From the NCBI GenBank assembly GCA_003313425.1, contig NHZP01000027.1, forward strand, positions 186,001 to 250,000: 64,000 nucleotides of DNA, given 5' to 3'. The position numbers and the translations under genes were made by a program. The notes under the pieces were generated by a model. It was not told the DNA's origin. It was given only the letters and a program-made list of their open reading frames with translations, and did not search any database. Of the stretch, positions 1 through 11,383 are shown one piece after another; the first letter of the stretch is position 1, and each line of letters begins with the position of its first letter. Source of the DNA: Pseudopyrenochaeta lycopersici (lineage: Eukaryota > Ascomycota > Dothideomycetes > Pleosporales > Pseudopyrenochaetaceae).

Positions 1-1629
1 TAGGAAGCGTCTAATTTGGAAGGGAAGCTGAGCGGAGTGGGTAGAGACGGTTGAAGGTTTCAGGGTATAGACGAATTATTTGGTCGCCTAGAGCAGGGTA
101 ATTAGCATAACGTAGCAGTCGCCAGCCTTAGAATCAGAATGTTAGTGGATATGTCGCACTGAACGTGTGTGTTAGGACGAACAGTGAAAATGGGAGAAGA
201 AAATGAGGAGCATGTATTATAACTGTGTGTGTGTGTATTGTATGTATGTAGATGGTTTTTTTTTGTGCTATAGTAAGGAGAGGTGCTTTTATGTCCCTCG
301 CGACAGCTATCATGTGATGATTGATTCCTGAGCCAATGAGCTTCCACCAGGTGGATCTGGCCTGCGACATATAGTTTCCAAACTGAACGTCCCTTCCAAG
401 ATGCTACCTCGCACTTCGGTTGGCTGGGATGCACGCGCCAGGACGCCTATTGCGTTGCTGCCCAGGTGCTTTATGACGGGTAAAGCGATACCAAAGGAGC
501 ATAGTAGCTGCAATATGGTATAAGCCTAGTAGTCGTCAGACTACGCTACGGACGAAAGTAGAGGCATACTAAGAAGATATACTGGTGGGGGTAGATACCT
601 ATAATCCGGTTGGAATACGCTATGCTATATAGGACTATGGCCCTAACTAGCTGACATGATGTTGCAGCTGTATTTGGTATAACAAGCTAAGTTAGGAACT
701 ACTTTAACGGCAGGTTCTCCTGCCTCGCTGCTGAGCCCCTATGGAGCGCTAATTGTCTCGCTACTAACCTTTTATGATTTTCTAACCGTATATATGATGC
801 TGCTGAGGCTAGGAACGACCCTATTGTGAGGCGAGAGAGTAATGCTGACTTGTTAAAAAGATGTGGCTTTGTGTTTCTGTTCTGTGTTAACGGCAGAAAG
901 CAACGCTGAGGCTGTATGTCGGTACGGTATTAAAGGAGCGATATCTGGTGCTATAATGGTAGTAAATAGGTACGTAGCCTAGATTGCCTAGAGAGGGGAT
1001 AGTAAAATGCGTAATACCTGAGCGAGCTGATCGCAGAACTAGTAAGCTAGCATAGAAATCTTGTTTAGGAGGTCTTACGTTAGTACTAACAAGAAGTTGT
1101 AGGTTGTAAAGCGTAACGACGCCCAGCTAGTATATTTAGCTTTTAGAGTAACGCGCCTGTAAAGCAGTAATAATACCTGATGCTGATAGTCCTACTTAAA
1201 GGAAGCTAAATACAGCCGCTACTCTTCTTTCCTAGACATAGTATGGACGTTTTGTGGAGTAGATATGATGGGATAGAAACTGAGGGAGTGTCTAGGGAGT
1301 AAGATCGATTGGAAGGCGCTGCCAACAGTATTTTATGAGTTGGTGTGGATGAAGAGATGATGTTGTGTAAATTCTATCGCAGTTTACATACCTCATTACA
1401 ATAATCCGCACTCTCCATGTGGCTTCAAGGCTGGAATCCGTCGGAGATAGATCCGATTTGACTCGAACAAACAATTCGTCCCGACACCCATGACTCCTAG
1501 GCGTTTCAAGCCATATTCTTCGGGTCGTATAGATACGCGCGCTCCCGAATGACGGTGCGCAACTTTGTGGGATCCGGATTCAACTGCGACTATCCAAGTT
1601 AAAATCATTAGGAACAGATACTAATCCCT
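1..1629. other. Left intergenic flank with decayed repeat sequence
   Basis: No convincing gene is visible. A short GT/TG microsatellite lies near 221-250. Short overlapping frames at about 100-510 on the minus strand have no recognisable domain or splice pattern. From about 500 to 1290 the sequence becomes rich in TA and in TAG/TAA triplets, like the RIP-mutated transposons elsewhere. A short string near 1219-1235 resembles one in the Tc1/mariner element at 9990-11339 (near 10547), so a very old Tc1 relic is possible but weakly supported. The segment 1300-1629 is ordinary-composition DNA downstream of the amine oxidase gene. Confidence 0.4.
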
Positions 1630-4505
1630 CTAAGAAACAATGGATCCTACCATGTCGACTGGGCAAGTGGCAGGTTCGGCACCAAAAGTCTTGACAGTTG
1701 TTGAATCGCCATAGGAAACCCGAATTTGCTGTGTCGTAGCACGAGACGGGTCGCCTTCAAGATAATTCTGTGGCTCGATGATCATTGCTGAATGAGCAGT
1801 GGTGAAAACGGTATTCGGCAAATCTCCCGTGTGCGGGATATGATGCATACCCAGATTGAACCAAACCACGCTATGATTCCGAAATTCAGCGAACGGAGAT
1901 TATGAATCAGGATTCAGGGGTAGCTTACAGGTCTTCTTGATCAAGTGACTCATGATCAAAGAACTTGTCGAAATCGATTAATGGGTTAGCAGTGTCGAGT
2001 TGGTTGTAGGAGTGAGCGGCCTGGGCTTCCGTATCTTTCTGCTTCGTGACATAGAAATGGTGGGTGGCAAAATTTGCGGCCTTTCCGATATTGGATGAAT
2101 TTTGGACAGTAAGGTGAATGGTGTTTCCAGTTCCTATTATGGTCAGGCTTAATACGACGGGCTGGTTCCCAAGGATCAAGGTGGCTCACCTGGGGTAAAC
2201 CGGTAGCCACGGTATTCACCGTACTTATTCTTTTCGTCCTTATTAACGATGGAATACATTGCGGCCCCGTTTGGTGCCCAGTTGATCTTCGATTCGTCCT
2301 CGTTGGTGACAAACGATCTTCGCACCTTCATGGTATTGCGCTTCTTTCCTTTGTTCCAAATATACCTATATTGATCAGCGTGTTAAGAGCACATTAGAAG
2401 AAGTTTATGGGTGGCCGACATACTCTTCGGTCGAAGGCACAAACTCAACCTTCTGAACACTGTTTTTTTCACCCAAGATATCAAAGTCTGCCTTGAACGT
2501 AAGGACATGATCATGTAAAGAACCAGATAGGTTGTCGTGGATCTTGAAGCCGTAATCCTCGTTTGCCGCAAAGAAGGCACTTTGAATATAGCCGGATGCC
2601 CTTACGGAGACCTCCATGGTTCCGTCAAGATAGAAGTTGTAAGATGTTATGAAGTCATAGTTTCCGATTGTTGAAATAGATCGAATGGTGAAGGCGATGT
2701 TCTTTGTTACAGAAGTGTAACCACTCGTCGTGTGGCGCTGGATTGGATATCCCTGGTCAATTTCAAAGAGGCATAATGTTTGTCAATTGTAGCTTATGTT
2801 GACCTTGGGCGGAGTACTAACAGATGCCATTCAGCTGTTTTCCGGCCTCGGGTCCTCCGTCACGGTAGCTGGTATTGAGATATGTTGAATAGGCTGGGCA
2901 GTCATACCCTGAGAACGTTTAGCAATGAGCGCCTTCAATTAACAAGCTATTGGAGTAAACGACCATTAATTAAGGTTACAATGCTGGGGCTGAAGCCTGG
3001 GAGGCTGTCGAAATAACTGAGGAACAAGTTAGATGACTCGTGCTAGCGGCTTCTAGGGACAGGACTCACGTCGTCCCTGACTGAACCGGATCATTACCCC
3101 TGTATTATGTTAGGAGGTACTTAATATACAAGAAGCAATGTACTTACGCATAGTGAGTAACAGCCTCTTCAAGTCCGAGCTTCAGGGTATGGTTAGGCCC
3201 AAGAGGTTCTAAGAATCTCATGTTTTCTCACCTCATATAAGATTCTTTGGCCCTTATACCTTACGTCATATAGCCTAAGACCGGTGTCCCTTGTGGTCGC
3301 AAGAAAGAAAGAGAAGTCCACTGCAAATATTAGTCTCATCATTGGGAAGACAAAAGTTGTCACTTACTCCATGAAACAAAATTCTCTTTCACATTCACTG
3401 AGAAGCGTCGATTCCCAGATTGGACGAGAGTTGGTGGAGGCTGACTGTCATATGGTAGAGCGTCGCCCCGTTTATCCGTTTGGGCCCAAGGCCCATCAAC
3501 GTTTGCTCCCAACTTCTCGAAGCCTGGCGAATTAGCTGCTTCAACAAATTTTTGAGTTGTTGAATAGAACTTGTTATTGTACAACCATCCAGTCACCTTC
3601 CATTTGGTTGAGTCTCGACCGGTGACATCGGAGCCTACATAAAGACCAAGGGGAAGTAGGGTGCCAGTATCGAAATCAGAAGTTGGCGTATTCGAGAAAC
3701 CTTTCCAGACAATGACTCTATCGTCATCAAGCCAATATGGGTTTATGGCCTGGAGAGTGAGAGTATCATTGAGAGTCTATTTGAGAGTCAGATAGAAATT
3801 TTCAACCTTTTCAAAGAATGAAAAAAGGAACTTACCGCGTTCCAGAGCGCTTTGGTCACGCCTGCCACACTTTCTCCAATCGCCCTGTCCCATGCATATG
3901 TCTGCTCAGATTCTGCGTCATACATTCTGATTTTTCCCTGGCCTTTATTGTAGAGGAAATCCAGAGGCTGAATAGTGGTTTGGTTGGAGACTGGGAGGGG
4001 GCCGACCATGAAGTCCTGAACATAAGGCTCGGCGACGGAACGTATGGTCAATCTTGCCCTCGCATATCGAAGGGGCTCAGGACCCTTGCCAGAGATGTAT
4101 GGAAGGGCGTTGGTTTTGTTGGGCGGGAGCAATTCAATTAAGGTGCTAGAGCAGATTAGTTATTGTCAGGTAATACTCTGATAGTGAACATACATGCTGT
4201 TTCCTCTCCTAGTCATAGTTAATTGAGGTTCCACAAGGTTAAGGGTGTTGAAACACATACTCGTTGGGCCCAGTCAAATTGAAACCCGTGTTGTTGTTTT
4301 GCAAGAGCTGGATCACAGTGCTGGCTTCCTGATCTGTCAGGCTCATCCAAATGTTCTTGTGCGGGGCGTCGATAATAGGCTGCTTAGCGGGACATGTCCC
4401 ATTGTCCCTAACTTCGAGCAGCTTGTTATGGTTTCGGTAGGGCGTTGACGATTCTACCACCCCGAGAAGCAGGACAGTGAGATGAACGAACGTCTTTTTA
4501 AGCAT
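1630..4505 (-). CDS. Secreted copper amine oxidase (primary amine oxidase), 12 exons, one damaged splice site
   Basis: Quinone copper amine oxidases oxidise primary amines to aldehydes, releasing H2O2 and ammonia. Exons by splice signals: 4505-4261, 4145-3836, 3749-3368, 3320-3232, 3179-3148, 3099-3070, 3016-2964, 2908-2822, 2772-2424, 2365-2190, 2133-1929, 1870-1630; together 2199 nt, 732 residues. The ATG at 4505 gives a hydrophobic signal-peptide-like start (LTVLLLGVVES). Family landmarks: N2-like domain (WMSLTDQEA), VGPLPVSNQTT, GANVDGPWAQTD, the catalytic-base region YFDS (Asp366), the cofactor motif TIGNYD (Tyr448, precursor of topaquinone), copper ligands HDH (His496, His498), and GMHHIPHTGDLP near 662-670 with the third histidine. 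All introns have GT...AG ends except the eighth (2821-2773), which ends in AT. The donor at 2963 (GTCGTT) is also weak. Family assignment is firm; function is doubtful because of the missing acceptor. The neighbouring FAD oxidase could suggest amine catabolism, but the two genes are not a unit. Confidence 0.93.
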
Positions 4506-5630
4506 AATGGCTTTAGCCAGAGGGCAATGGTTATAACCAAGTCAACTAATAGAACAGGGAAGAAAGGTGCAAAGCTCAGTGAACGCGAGACTAGTAAGTC
4601 TATTTTGGAGTAACTTCATGGTTTATTTATGTTATCTCCTGGCTATCTTAACGCTTAAGTTGCTCCCATCGGGATGACTCTTACATGCACTGTCACAATC
4701 CAGGTTCTAGACAGAGAAAATTCTCCTTTCATTTCAGCTTAGGCTGATTCAAAGACTGGCTGGCAAGATGCATGTTTCTAGCACAGCTCTAATGTGCCCA
4801 ATTATTGAAGATACGTACGTATAGCTCCATATGGCAATGGGATCAGGGCACGCAGGAAGGATCTACCTCGTAGGCTGAAATTTTCGATAAATGATCTTGG
4901 CGACACTGGCATTCCAGGGCGCCAAAGATTACCGTACCTGGCACTGAGTTCCAATTTTGAGAAGGTAGTACCGTAAAACCTTGCCTGCTTCGCCGAGCGC
5001 TAGTAAGGGGGCCCTGCTAGCGGGATCATGCTAAATGCAACGTAATATGGGCGGCCTTAGTGAAACGCCATCGTGCTTGATCTCAGTTTAACACCAAAAA
5101 ACCTCTTCCAGCAGTTCTCCTGGAGGCGGGCTTGAGATCGAATATTTGGTGTTGTTTTTTTGGTGGGGTGGCTCGTGCGCTGAGGTTGCTGGCAGGTAGC
5201 AAGCTGCTGCTCTCATGAAAGAGCTCTCTATACCTAGCGAGTCTACTGTTAGGTGGATTGCTCTATATAAAATATACCCCTATAGTAGTAACAACCTGCT
5301 GCCTGGAGCGATTGGAGGCCTTTCAAAGGTAGCTGGCGCTAGGCCTAATTAAGTGAGGATAGAACTTTCAAGAAGGTCAACACCAAAAGATCTATCAATA
5401 TGGGATATCGTTATCAATTCAATATTGATAAGTATTGATAAGGGCACGTTCACACCCACTTCTCACCACCTTTTTGCTTTTTTCGCCTTTTTTGGTGTTC
5501 TTCCGCGCCCTTTCGCGTCCTTTCGCGTTTTCCTTTTTTGCACCTTTTGCGTGCAAATCCCAGGGTATCTACCGGTTTATCTCTCTGCTGCATGCTCCAC
5601 AACCACCGCTATAAACCATTCTACAACGTT
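4506..5630. other. Intergenic region and leader of an hAT fragment
   Basis: 4506-4960 is the ordinary-composition upstream region of the amine oxidase gene, with no clear TATA box. About 4980-5350 looks like transposon relic: it has a hairpin-like AACACCAAAAAACCTC / ATTTGGTGTTG pair (about 5089-5155) and a GGGTGGCTCGTGCG string (about 5165-5180) also found just inside the right end of the Tc1 element at 9990-11339. About 5455-5560 is strongly pyrimidine-rich with repeated TTTCGCGT units, probably the leader of the hAT transposase fragment that follows. Confidence 0.4.
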
Positions 5631-5877
5631 ATGGCCTCCCAGAACTCCCAAGGTCGGCCTATCCGACCTCCTTCCTCCTTATCCACGCCCTCTCTACCCA
5701 CTACGCCTTCCTCTAGAGCCTCTCCTAGCCCATGGCGCTTCCTCAATGACAAACCACATCGACTTGACCGTAGCCGTGAGGACGTAAAGTCAAGAAAGAG
5801 GCGTGCTGCTGATATATGGACACACTTTCGGAAGCCAGAGAATGATGAGGCAATGCGCGATAAGTCAGGGCAATCCC
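5631..5877 (+). pseudogene. hAT transposase, N-terminal fragment
   Basis: An open frame from the ATG at 5631 encodes a Ser/Pro-rich leader, then a basic segment (KSRKRRAADIWTHF, residues about 51-64) and EAMRDKSGQ. This pattern resembles the start of the BED-type zinc-finger region of fungal hAT transposases, where 'W/HF' precedes the first cysteine pair. The fragment stops before the cysteines because an LTR begins at 5878; the open frame runs into the LTR and ends at 5912. The rest of the transposase (normally 600 or more residues) is absent here. The C-terminal hAT fragment at 12476-13004 abuts a copy of the same LTR but in the opposite orientation, so a shared origin is only speculative. 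Confidence 0.6.
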
Positions 5878-6001
5878 TGTCAAGATGGGCGATGAAGGCA
5901 GCGGTCATGTGACGTTGTCTACATGACTAATCAGCGTCATTACTTAGTCTCAAGCCCAGCTTGATTAATGAGATAACTCTTACACCCCCTAAGTTTTGAC
6001 A
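5878..6001 (+). mobile_element. 124-bp LTR, copy 1
   Basis: Starts TGTCAAGATGGGCGATGAAG and ends CCCCTAAGTTTTGACA. It matches over its whole length a copy at 26801-26924 and over about 85 bp a reverse copy at 13005. The TG...CA ends, and the polypurine stretch directly before the copy at 26801, identify it as an LTR, most likely Copia. No target duplication is present: the left flank (ATCCC) and right flank (CCATG) differ, and the two flanks belong to different genes (hAT and a dehydrogenase). This points to recombination between LTRs rather than a simple solo LTR. Confidence 0.75.
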
Positions 6002-6154
6002 CCATGAATGTCGGGTCGGGTCGCGAACGGTACCGCGGACCTTGTAGCCGGTTTGAAGGAATTTATCAGCGACGTGAGAGCCGATGTATCCATTCACGCC
6101 TGTAACGAGGATTGTTGAGCCTTTTGGAATAGCTGCTGCATCGATAGAAGACAT
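6002..6154 (-). pseudogene. Extended short-chain dehydrogenase/reductase, truncated N-terminus
   Basis: From the ATG at 6154 the frame encodes STILVTGVNGYIGSHVADKF, a Rossmann strand-turn-helix with the TGxxGxxG nucleotide-binding motif (about residues 17-24), then GYKVRGTVRDPTR. This is the start of the NAD(P)-dependent epimerase/ketoreductase family (dihydroflavonol-reductase or GRE2-like in fungi). After about 50 residues the gene runs into the LTR at 6001 and closes at a stop at 5927 inside it. The catalytic YxxxK region is missing, so this is a 5' stub. Its upstream region (6155-6657) is shared with the 3' side of the FAD oxidoreductase gene. Confidence 0.8.
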
Positions 6155-6657
6155 GATGGCGAGACAACTTCCATGCTCTGTCCCGTGATTCTGATATGCT
6201 CGTAGGAGATGTTATGAATTTATAGTAGTTTATCAGCGCATTATTTACTCTATTAAGGTTCCGTCCTTCGTCCGCCCTTGGTATTCCAAGCACCTCAAGC
6301 GAAAACGCGTGACTTAGCTAGGTCTTTTGAAACGTGCGTCGCCGAAAACCCACAATTGAAGCTGTACTAGAATTATATCGAATGAATGATTGGTAAACTG
6401 GAGTCACGATACGAAACTCACGATGTACGCGCCACCGTAGATTTGCTTCCGGCGATTTGTCATCTCACAATTCGGTCTCTCTAGGCCAACACTAAAGCAA
6501 GTTTTGTTAGCAGATGGATAGAGAAGAGTTTGTTGAAGCTGAATGAATGGTGATAACCAGGATCGGTTTGTTCCGTACAATTTCCATGGCGTTTTTTCCT
6601 CCTAACAGAATTCCACTAATACAAAGTACGTTGACATTGAAAGCAAGAATAGCAGAA
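6155..6657. other. Intergenic region upstream of the dehydrogenase stub
   Basis: Ordinary-composition sequence between the 5' end of the truncated dehydrogenase and the stop codon of the FAD oxidoreductase, both on the minus strand. It should hold the terminator of the latter and the promoter of the former, but no distinct element was recognised. Confidence 0.5.
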
Positions 6658-8319
6658 CTAGCCCCTTGGACCAAACGCCGTGCCCATCCTTGTGATATAC
6701 CTCTTACCCATCATTGAACGAGCTCCAGTACTGTTTTTCATCCTCTCCTCCGAGAGCTGGAACGACAAAGGAAACCAATCCGGCAACGCCTGATTGCCAC
6801 TTTTCTCCCCACCAAGCAGCATCGACCCAAGTGCTTGACCACAAAGCCAAGCCAAGCACATCCCCTCTCCATCGTACGCCGCCGAAATCCATTCCGCGCC
6901 TTTGCTAGCATCACGAACCGGCCGACGTGTAACACTGGCTGGAATCATACCAACGAGCGGCCTATCATCGGAGGAAGAGCCTTCTATCCCCGTCCAGACC
7001 CTCTTCGTACGTCCGGGAAAAATCGAAGGATCATCTCGGGATGGGAAGTCTGTCCTCTCGGAACCCCATTTGTCGTAGCCGAAGTAGTTTGGTAGTGCGC
7101 CGCCCAGGTAGGCGGCTGTGCTGTGATCAGGAGGGAGACTGTCATCGGTATCGACATTCATGGTGTCAGGATCGCTCTCACTACCACCGCCTCCACCACC
7201 TCCTCCGAACATAAATTCTCCATTTCGTGGCATTTGGACGATGTAATCCAACCCACCTCGATACAAAGACCAAGCTCGGCCTGTTGAGAGACTCCCGTTT
7301 CCAGAGTATGATGGCCATTCTCCTGCTTTGGGAATACCAGCACCACCGACTTGTGCGCTCATATGTAATCGACCGCCGGAGATTTTGGTCTCCAGACCGG
7401 GGACTAGATGAGGAATCCATGCGTTCGCTGCATGGATTACATGGCGAGCTTGGATCTTGCCGCGAGATGTGGTGACTTCGAACGTTGCATTACCAGTATC
7501 GATTGAGGAGACGTTGAGAACAGGTGTGTTCGTATCGAGAGAAAATGACGGGTGCTTCTGAAGGAGCGACTTGAGAGTGTGTGTGATGAAACGATATGGC
7601 CAAATAGCGCCTGCGACTTTTGGACTACCTGTGATTATACCTGTGGTTTCCCACAAGAGAGATAGCTACGACATCAGCTCAATCACAATAATAGACTAGG
7701 AGAATAAACTTACATTCCGTGCTTCCTGTTGATCGAATACCGTGAACTCAACTCCCAGGTCCGGGACTTCCTTCTTCAGCATGTCCAACTGCTTCACTGC
7801 CTTTTGATAGCCTGCTTGATCGAAAAACGCATCAATGCTATCCACAACCCTTGCCTCCGACGCCTCCCGCCCCTCATCATCCAGCTCATTTGCGGCGGAG
7901 ATCAATGCATTAACATGAGCAGACCTCAGTCTCGTAATCTTCGCAGCTTCTTCTTTCGACACCCCTCTCTTAGCTGAATCATACTCTGCGTACGAAGATG
8001 GGCGAATATGTCCACCATTGCGGCCCGTAGCCCCGGAACAGGCTTGCCGAGCTTCCAGCATGGCGATGCGCAATGGCTGATCTTGAGGGGAATTCTTGAG
8101 AAGATAGTGCGCGATGCTGGTTCCTGTCATACCTGAGCCAATGATGACAACATCGACGGAGGAAGGTAGTTGAGGGGTTTGGCGGTCGGCGATACCTTCA
8201 AGGGGAGGAGTTTGCCAGTATGATATCGTGGGGTTTTGGACAGGAAGGCCTGGATCTTTGGCCTGAGAAGATAAAGTATGTAAGAGGAGAACGATCAGGG
8301 CGTTGATTGATTTTATCAT
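6658..8319 (-). CDS. Secreted FAD-dependent oxidoreductase (DAO family)
   Basis: Two exons, 8319-7714 and 7665-6658, separated by a 48-nt intron (GTAAGT...TAG, phase 0); product 537 residues. The ATG at 8319 was chosen because it starts a good signal peptide (MIKSINALIVLLLHTLSSQA); in-frame ATGs upstream would bury it. After the mature start comes an FAD-binding Rossmann motif (VVIIGSGMTGTSIA, residues 57-70) and GATGRNGGHI, typical of the D-amino-acid oxidase/glycine oxidase fold (DAO). The C-terminal part keeps the family signature WTGIEG...DRPLVGMIP and a late glycine-rich FAD contact (AYDGEGMCLAW). Family members oxidise amino acids, sarcosine or N-alkyl amines; the substrate cannot be read from sequence. 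An eight-glycine run (codons near 7180-7205) lies in a probable surface loop. No frameshifts or in-frame stops, so it is likely functional. Confidence 0.9.
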
Positions 8320-9596
8320 CTTGAATGATTGTGGAATGGGTGAATAAAGAAGCAAAGGCGGGTGTTCAATTTGTGGTGAGGGACTTGACATAGGAAAACA
8401 ATGGACTTTATACTCTATGCTTACCACTACGTTGAGAATACAGCTCAATTTCTTAGCATGAATACCGAAATTGAAGCTACAGATCTGCATCTTCAATCTG
8501 GAGCTGACGTTCGAGTTCCAAGCAAGCATCACCTTCTTGATCAGGTGTTGATGTTCCTGCGTCAATATTACGAACAGGGAAGTCACGTTTCGAACTCAGC
8601 CGCAATGTGGCAACGCGCCTCAATTTATTAGACTTTATGAAAGACAGTGCTCTTTTCCATGGGTATCAGTCCCTTCGAGAGCGTAAACCCCTATCCTGAA
8701 TTGGCAAGAAAAAACGCGGCCCAATTGTTATTTTTTAAAACACTCCGCAGGGATATATTCCTCAATAGGCCAACTATCGGGCCCGAGTTCCAGTCCACAG
8801 CGCTGGAATCAAGATACTTGAAAACCTCGGCCCAAGCACACGCGTTCTCATATATATCCCTCGACAAACCCTTCCAGAAACAAGGCGTTCCCTGTCCCCT
8901 TCCGATAAACCTGCCTCCTTTCCTTCCTCTTCCGCCCTTCCCCCACTCCAAAACAACTACAACAGCCCTTTCTAGCCACCCACTCAGCTTCACCATGACG
9001 ACCCACACCTGCGCACAAAAACCCTCTCCTAAGGTCGTCGAACATGATTGGCGCAGTACCATATCTGCGCTAACCAATTTCAGAATGTGAAAGCGCCGAC
9101 CAATCATATCCGCGAAAAACCAAACCCCACTAGCTACATACGGAGTAGTTCCACGTAACCATAACGAATCCCCACTCCTCTTGCCCGTATGTTAGCTGGT
9201 TATGGAATCTGAGAGCACCGACCCGTTGGATGAGCGTGGCGGTGTAATGGAGTTGCAGGCAGGTTTCACATGCGGGATTCTGGAGAAGCTTTGTTTACCC
9301 CCTAGATTGTTGCGCCTCAGCTATATGCGCGATTGCACAAACATCAGACAAAGTTAAGAGAATGTACATGAATGCGGACTCCACGTTACGGCATGTTACA
9401 CGGTGGTTGATGTAATATCAATGTTGCATGCACACACCGAGGTCTCGCTTTCCATACCGTATTTTCGAATTTTCCTTCCATCTTCTCAAGCGAAAGCACT
9501 CGCGCAAGACCCGTTTCAACGAAAGATAAGAGCTTAAGGTCTGAAAACCAAGAACTCATCATCATTCATCTCGCGAACCTCACCAGGGTCAATCAT
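8320..9596. other. Intergenic region between divergent genes
   Basis: Non-repeat sequence holding the promoter of the FAD oxidoreductase (minus) and the leader of the small secreted gene (plus). A TATATATCC box lies near 8850 and is followed by a long pyrimidine-rich stretch (about 8880-8990) ending in a good start context (CACCATGA) at 8995; see the short two-exon frame listed separately. Several overlapping open frames on both strands at 8640-9110 are not supported by domains. Confidence 0.45.
8995..9158 (+). CDS. Possible very short two-exon gene
   Basis: An ATG in good context at 8995 opens 13 codons to 9033. They can be joined across a 50-nt candidate intron (9034-9083: GTCGTC donor, GCTAAC branch-like motif, TTTCAG acceptor) to a second exon of 25 codons ending at TAA 9158. 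The resulting 37-residue peptide has no recognised domain. The promoter-like features upstream (TATA box, CT-rich leader) argue for transcription; the weak donor and tiny product argue against. It may be a leader peptide or the stub of a lost gene. Confidence 0.2.
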
Positions 9597-9944
9597 ATGT
9601 GCACCTTTACGATGCGGGCACGAAAGATATACCTGGCGGCTTATTACTTCTTTTCCATCCTCCTCTCCACCGTCGCTTTACCTTCCCACCTTCAAACCAC
9701 TCCAACCCTCGACTATATCCCCCTCCCATCCCGCCTCCGCCTCCGTCAACGCAACACCCAAACCCCATATCTCCAACACTCCCTCCGTTCCAGCCACGCC
9801 ATCGACCTAACACCCCTCTCAGTCCACTCCAAACCCCATCCATGCCCCCAAGCTCCATACAAAATGGGCCAAATGCCACCCACGGATTCGACTTCCTCAG
9901 CGTCGATTGAGATCTTTGTGATCAAGGTGGTGATGTTTTGTTAA
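9597..9944 (+). pseudogene. Small secreted protein gene, 5' part, next to a Tc1 insertion
   Basis: From ATG 9597 (or 9612) the frame encodes a typical signal peptide (RKIYLAAYYFFSILLSTVALP) followed by a Pro/Ser/Thr-rich, low-complexity secreted segment, stopping at 9944. No catalytic domain is recognised. Only 45 bp after the stop a complete Tc1/mariner element begins (9990). On its far side a frame of about 59 codons with an acidic tail (11384-11560) looks like a terminal exon. The simplest reading is one multi-exon gene for a secreted protein, split in an intron by the transposon; the intervening splice sites are not certain. Alternatively this is an intact small secreted protein of 115 or 110 residues. 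Confidence 0.45.
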
Positions 9945-9989
9945 GGTGTGTTGTATGTTGGAAGTCGGGATTACAATTTTGCGATAGTA

Positions 9990-11339
9990 CAGTGCCCTTC
10001 CAAAAGTTCTCGCCGCGCTAGTGCGACGCGCTCTATCATAACAACACCACCTTAACTTTATAGTATTATAATTATGCTACTACAACGCTAAATTCTTTAA
10101 GAAATAGACTAAAATACGCGCAGACGTCCTAATTTAATAGTCTAGTAGTAGAATTAAATTATTAGCATACTACATAGTAGTACTATAGTTACTAAAGTTA
10201 CTAACGCGTTTAGCTGTAGTAAATATAGTATACGCGATATTAGGAAAAGATATTAACAAACTAGTAAAATAATAGATAAACCTTATAGTAGTAGACTACC
10301 TATACTATTACTTTATTAGAAGAAGATTATCTATTATAAAGCACGCGTATAGCTAAAAACTACGTATAAAGAGCTAGCTAAAGAAGTAGTAGTTATAAAT
10401 CTAAATAGCACTACTTTAAAGCTACCTAGCTATTCTATATTATAGTAGTATCTTAAAAAATAAGGCCTTACTAAATCTCTTTATAAAAAGCGTCTAAAGC
10501 TTAATAAATCGCGTGCGTTATAGCAGCTTAAGTTCTATAGAGACTACTCTTCTTTCCTATAGTATTAACGCACTATACGCTTCTTAGATAAGTACTCCTT
10601 TTAGAAAAGCTTAGGGTAAATATAAGAGTAAGTATTTTATAATTTATAAGAGAAATAGAAGATAATAATACTTTAAACTTATAGCTATAGTAAGAAGGTA
10701 GTATAGATAGTATAGGGTTTAATATAGCTAAATAAACGTAGGCGTGCGTAGAGGAGCCCTCTAGTTATAATAGAGCGCGATCTTAATACTTTAAACTATA
10801 AATACTCTACTAAAAGTTATATTAAGGCTTTAAAGAAAGGCCTCTTATAATTATAGCGTTATTTACAGCTTTTTATGCAGGATAACGCGCGCATACATAC
10901 AGCTACAGCTATAAGGAGATTTCTAGCTAAGCACTATATTAGTATAGTTAACTAGCTACCCTACTTACCTAGTCTTAACCTAATTAAGTACCTCTAGTAG
11001 TATCTTAAAAAGCTTATATATAGATCTTATCCTTAGTATAATAATTATAGTTAAGCTATAGAGGAGTAGGATAGCTTTTACGCTGCATTAAAAAGTTACT
11101 AGCGTTGTATACTATCTAGCCTGATTCGGCGCCTTATTATAAGTATGCTACAACGAATTAATGCATGTAAGAAAGCGCGAGGGTAGCAAACAAAATATTA
11201 AACCTGTGCGTAACTGCTGCTTTAAAAAAAATTATATTATATTATATATTGGCTGAGATTTATGGTGTTGAAGTTTTGTGCCCATGTGCTGGTGAGGGTG
11301 GCTCGTGCGTGCGCGGCGAGAACTTTTGGAAGGGCACTG
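9990..11339 (+). mobile_element. Tc1/mariner DNA transposon, 1.35 kb, RIP-mutated
   Basis: Terminal inverted repeats of at least 29 bp are perfect (starting CAGTGCCCTTCCAAAAGTTC at 9990, complementary to the end at 11339) and are flanked by TA target duplications (9988-9989 and 11340-11341). The interior is AT-rich with many TAG/TAA. On the plus strand near 10956-10990 a decayed version of the catalytic-domain motif LPPYSPDLNPIE can be read (L-P-Y-L-P-S-L-N-L-I-K). There is no open transposase. A truncated copy lies at 59895-60580. The ends are unmutated while the interior is ruined, as expected when RIP acts on internal sequence. Confidence 0.92.
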
Positions 11340-11383
11340 TAGGTTGGCATGGCTTTCTTTGTGTCGGGGACTTGGGATAGTGA

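Noticed and set aside
5878..6001. MITE interpretation of the 124-bp repeat
   Set aside because: It has short inverted TGTCAA/TTGACA ends, but the copy at 26801 directly follows a polypurine tract, which marks an LTR.
1630..8319. An amine-catabolism cluster of copper amine oxidase, dehydrogenase and FAD oxidase
   Set aside because: The dehydrogenase is only a stub at a rearrangement, the amine oxidase may be inactive, and substrates cannot be assigned; co-location alone is not enough.
8691..9107. Minus-strand frame of 138 codons
   Set aside because: It is the antisense of a CT-rich leader; Gly/Arg-rich composition without a domain or splice logic.
9599..9910. Overlapping Pro-rich frame in the small secreted gene region
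   Set aside because: The alternative frame with the signal peptide is more plausible; the Pro-rich frame reflects the C-rich sequence.
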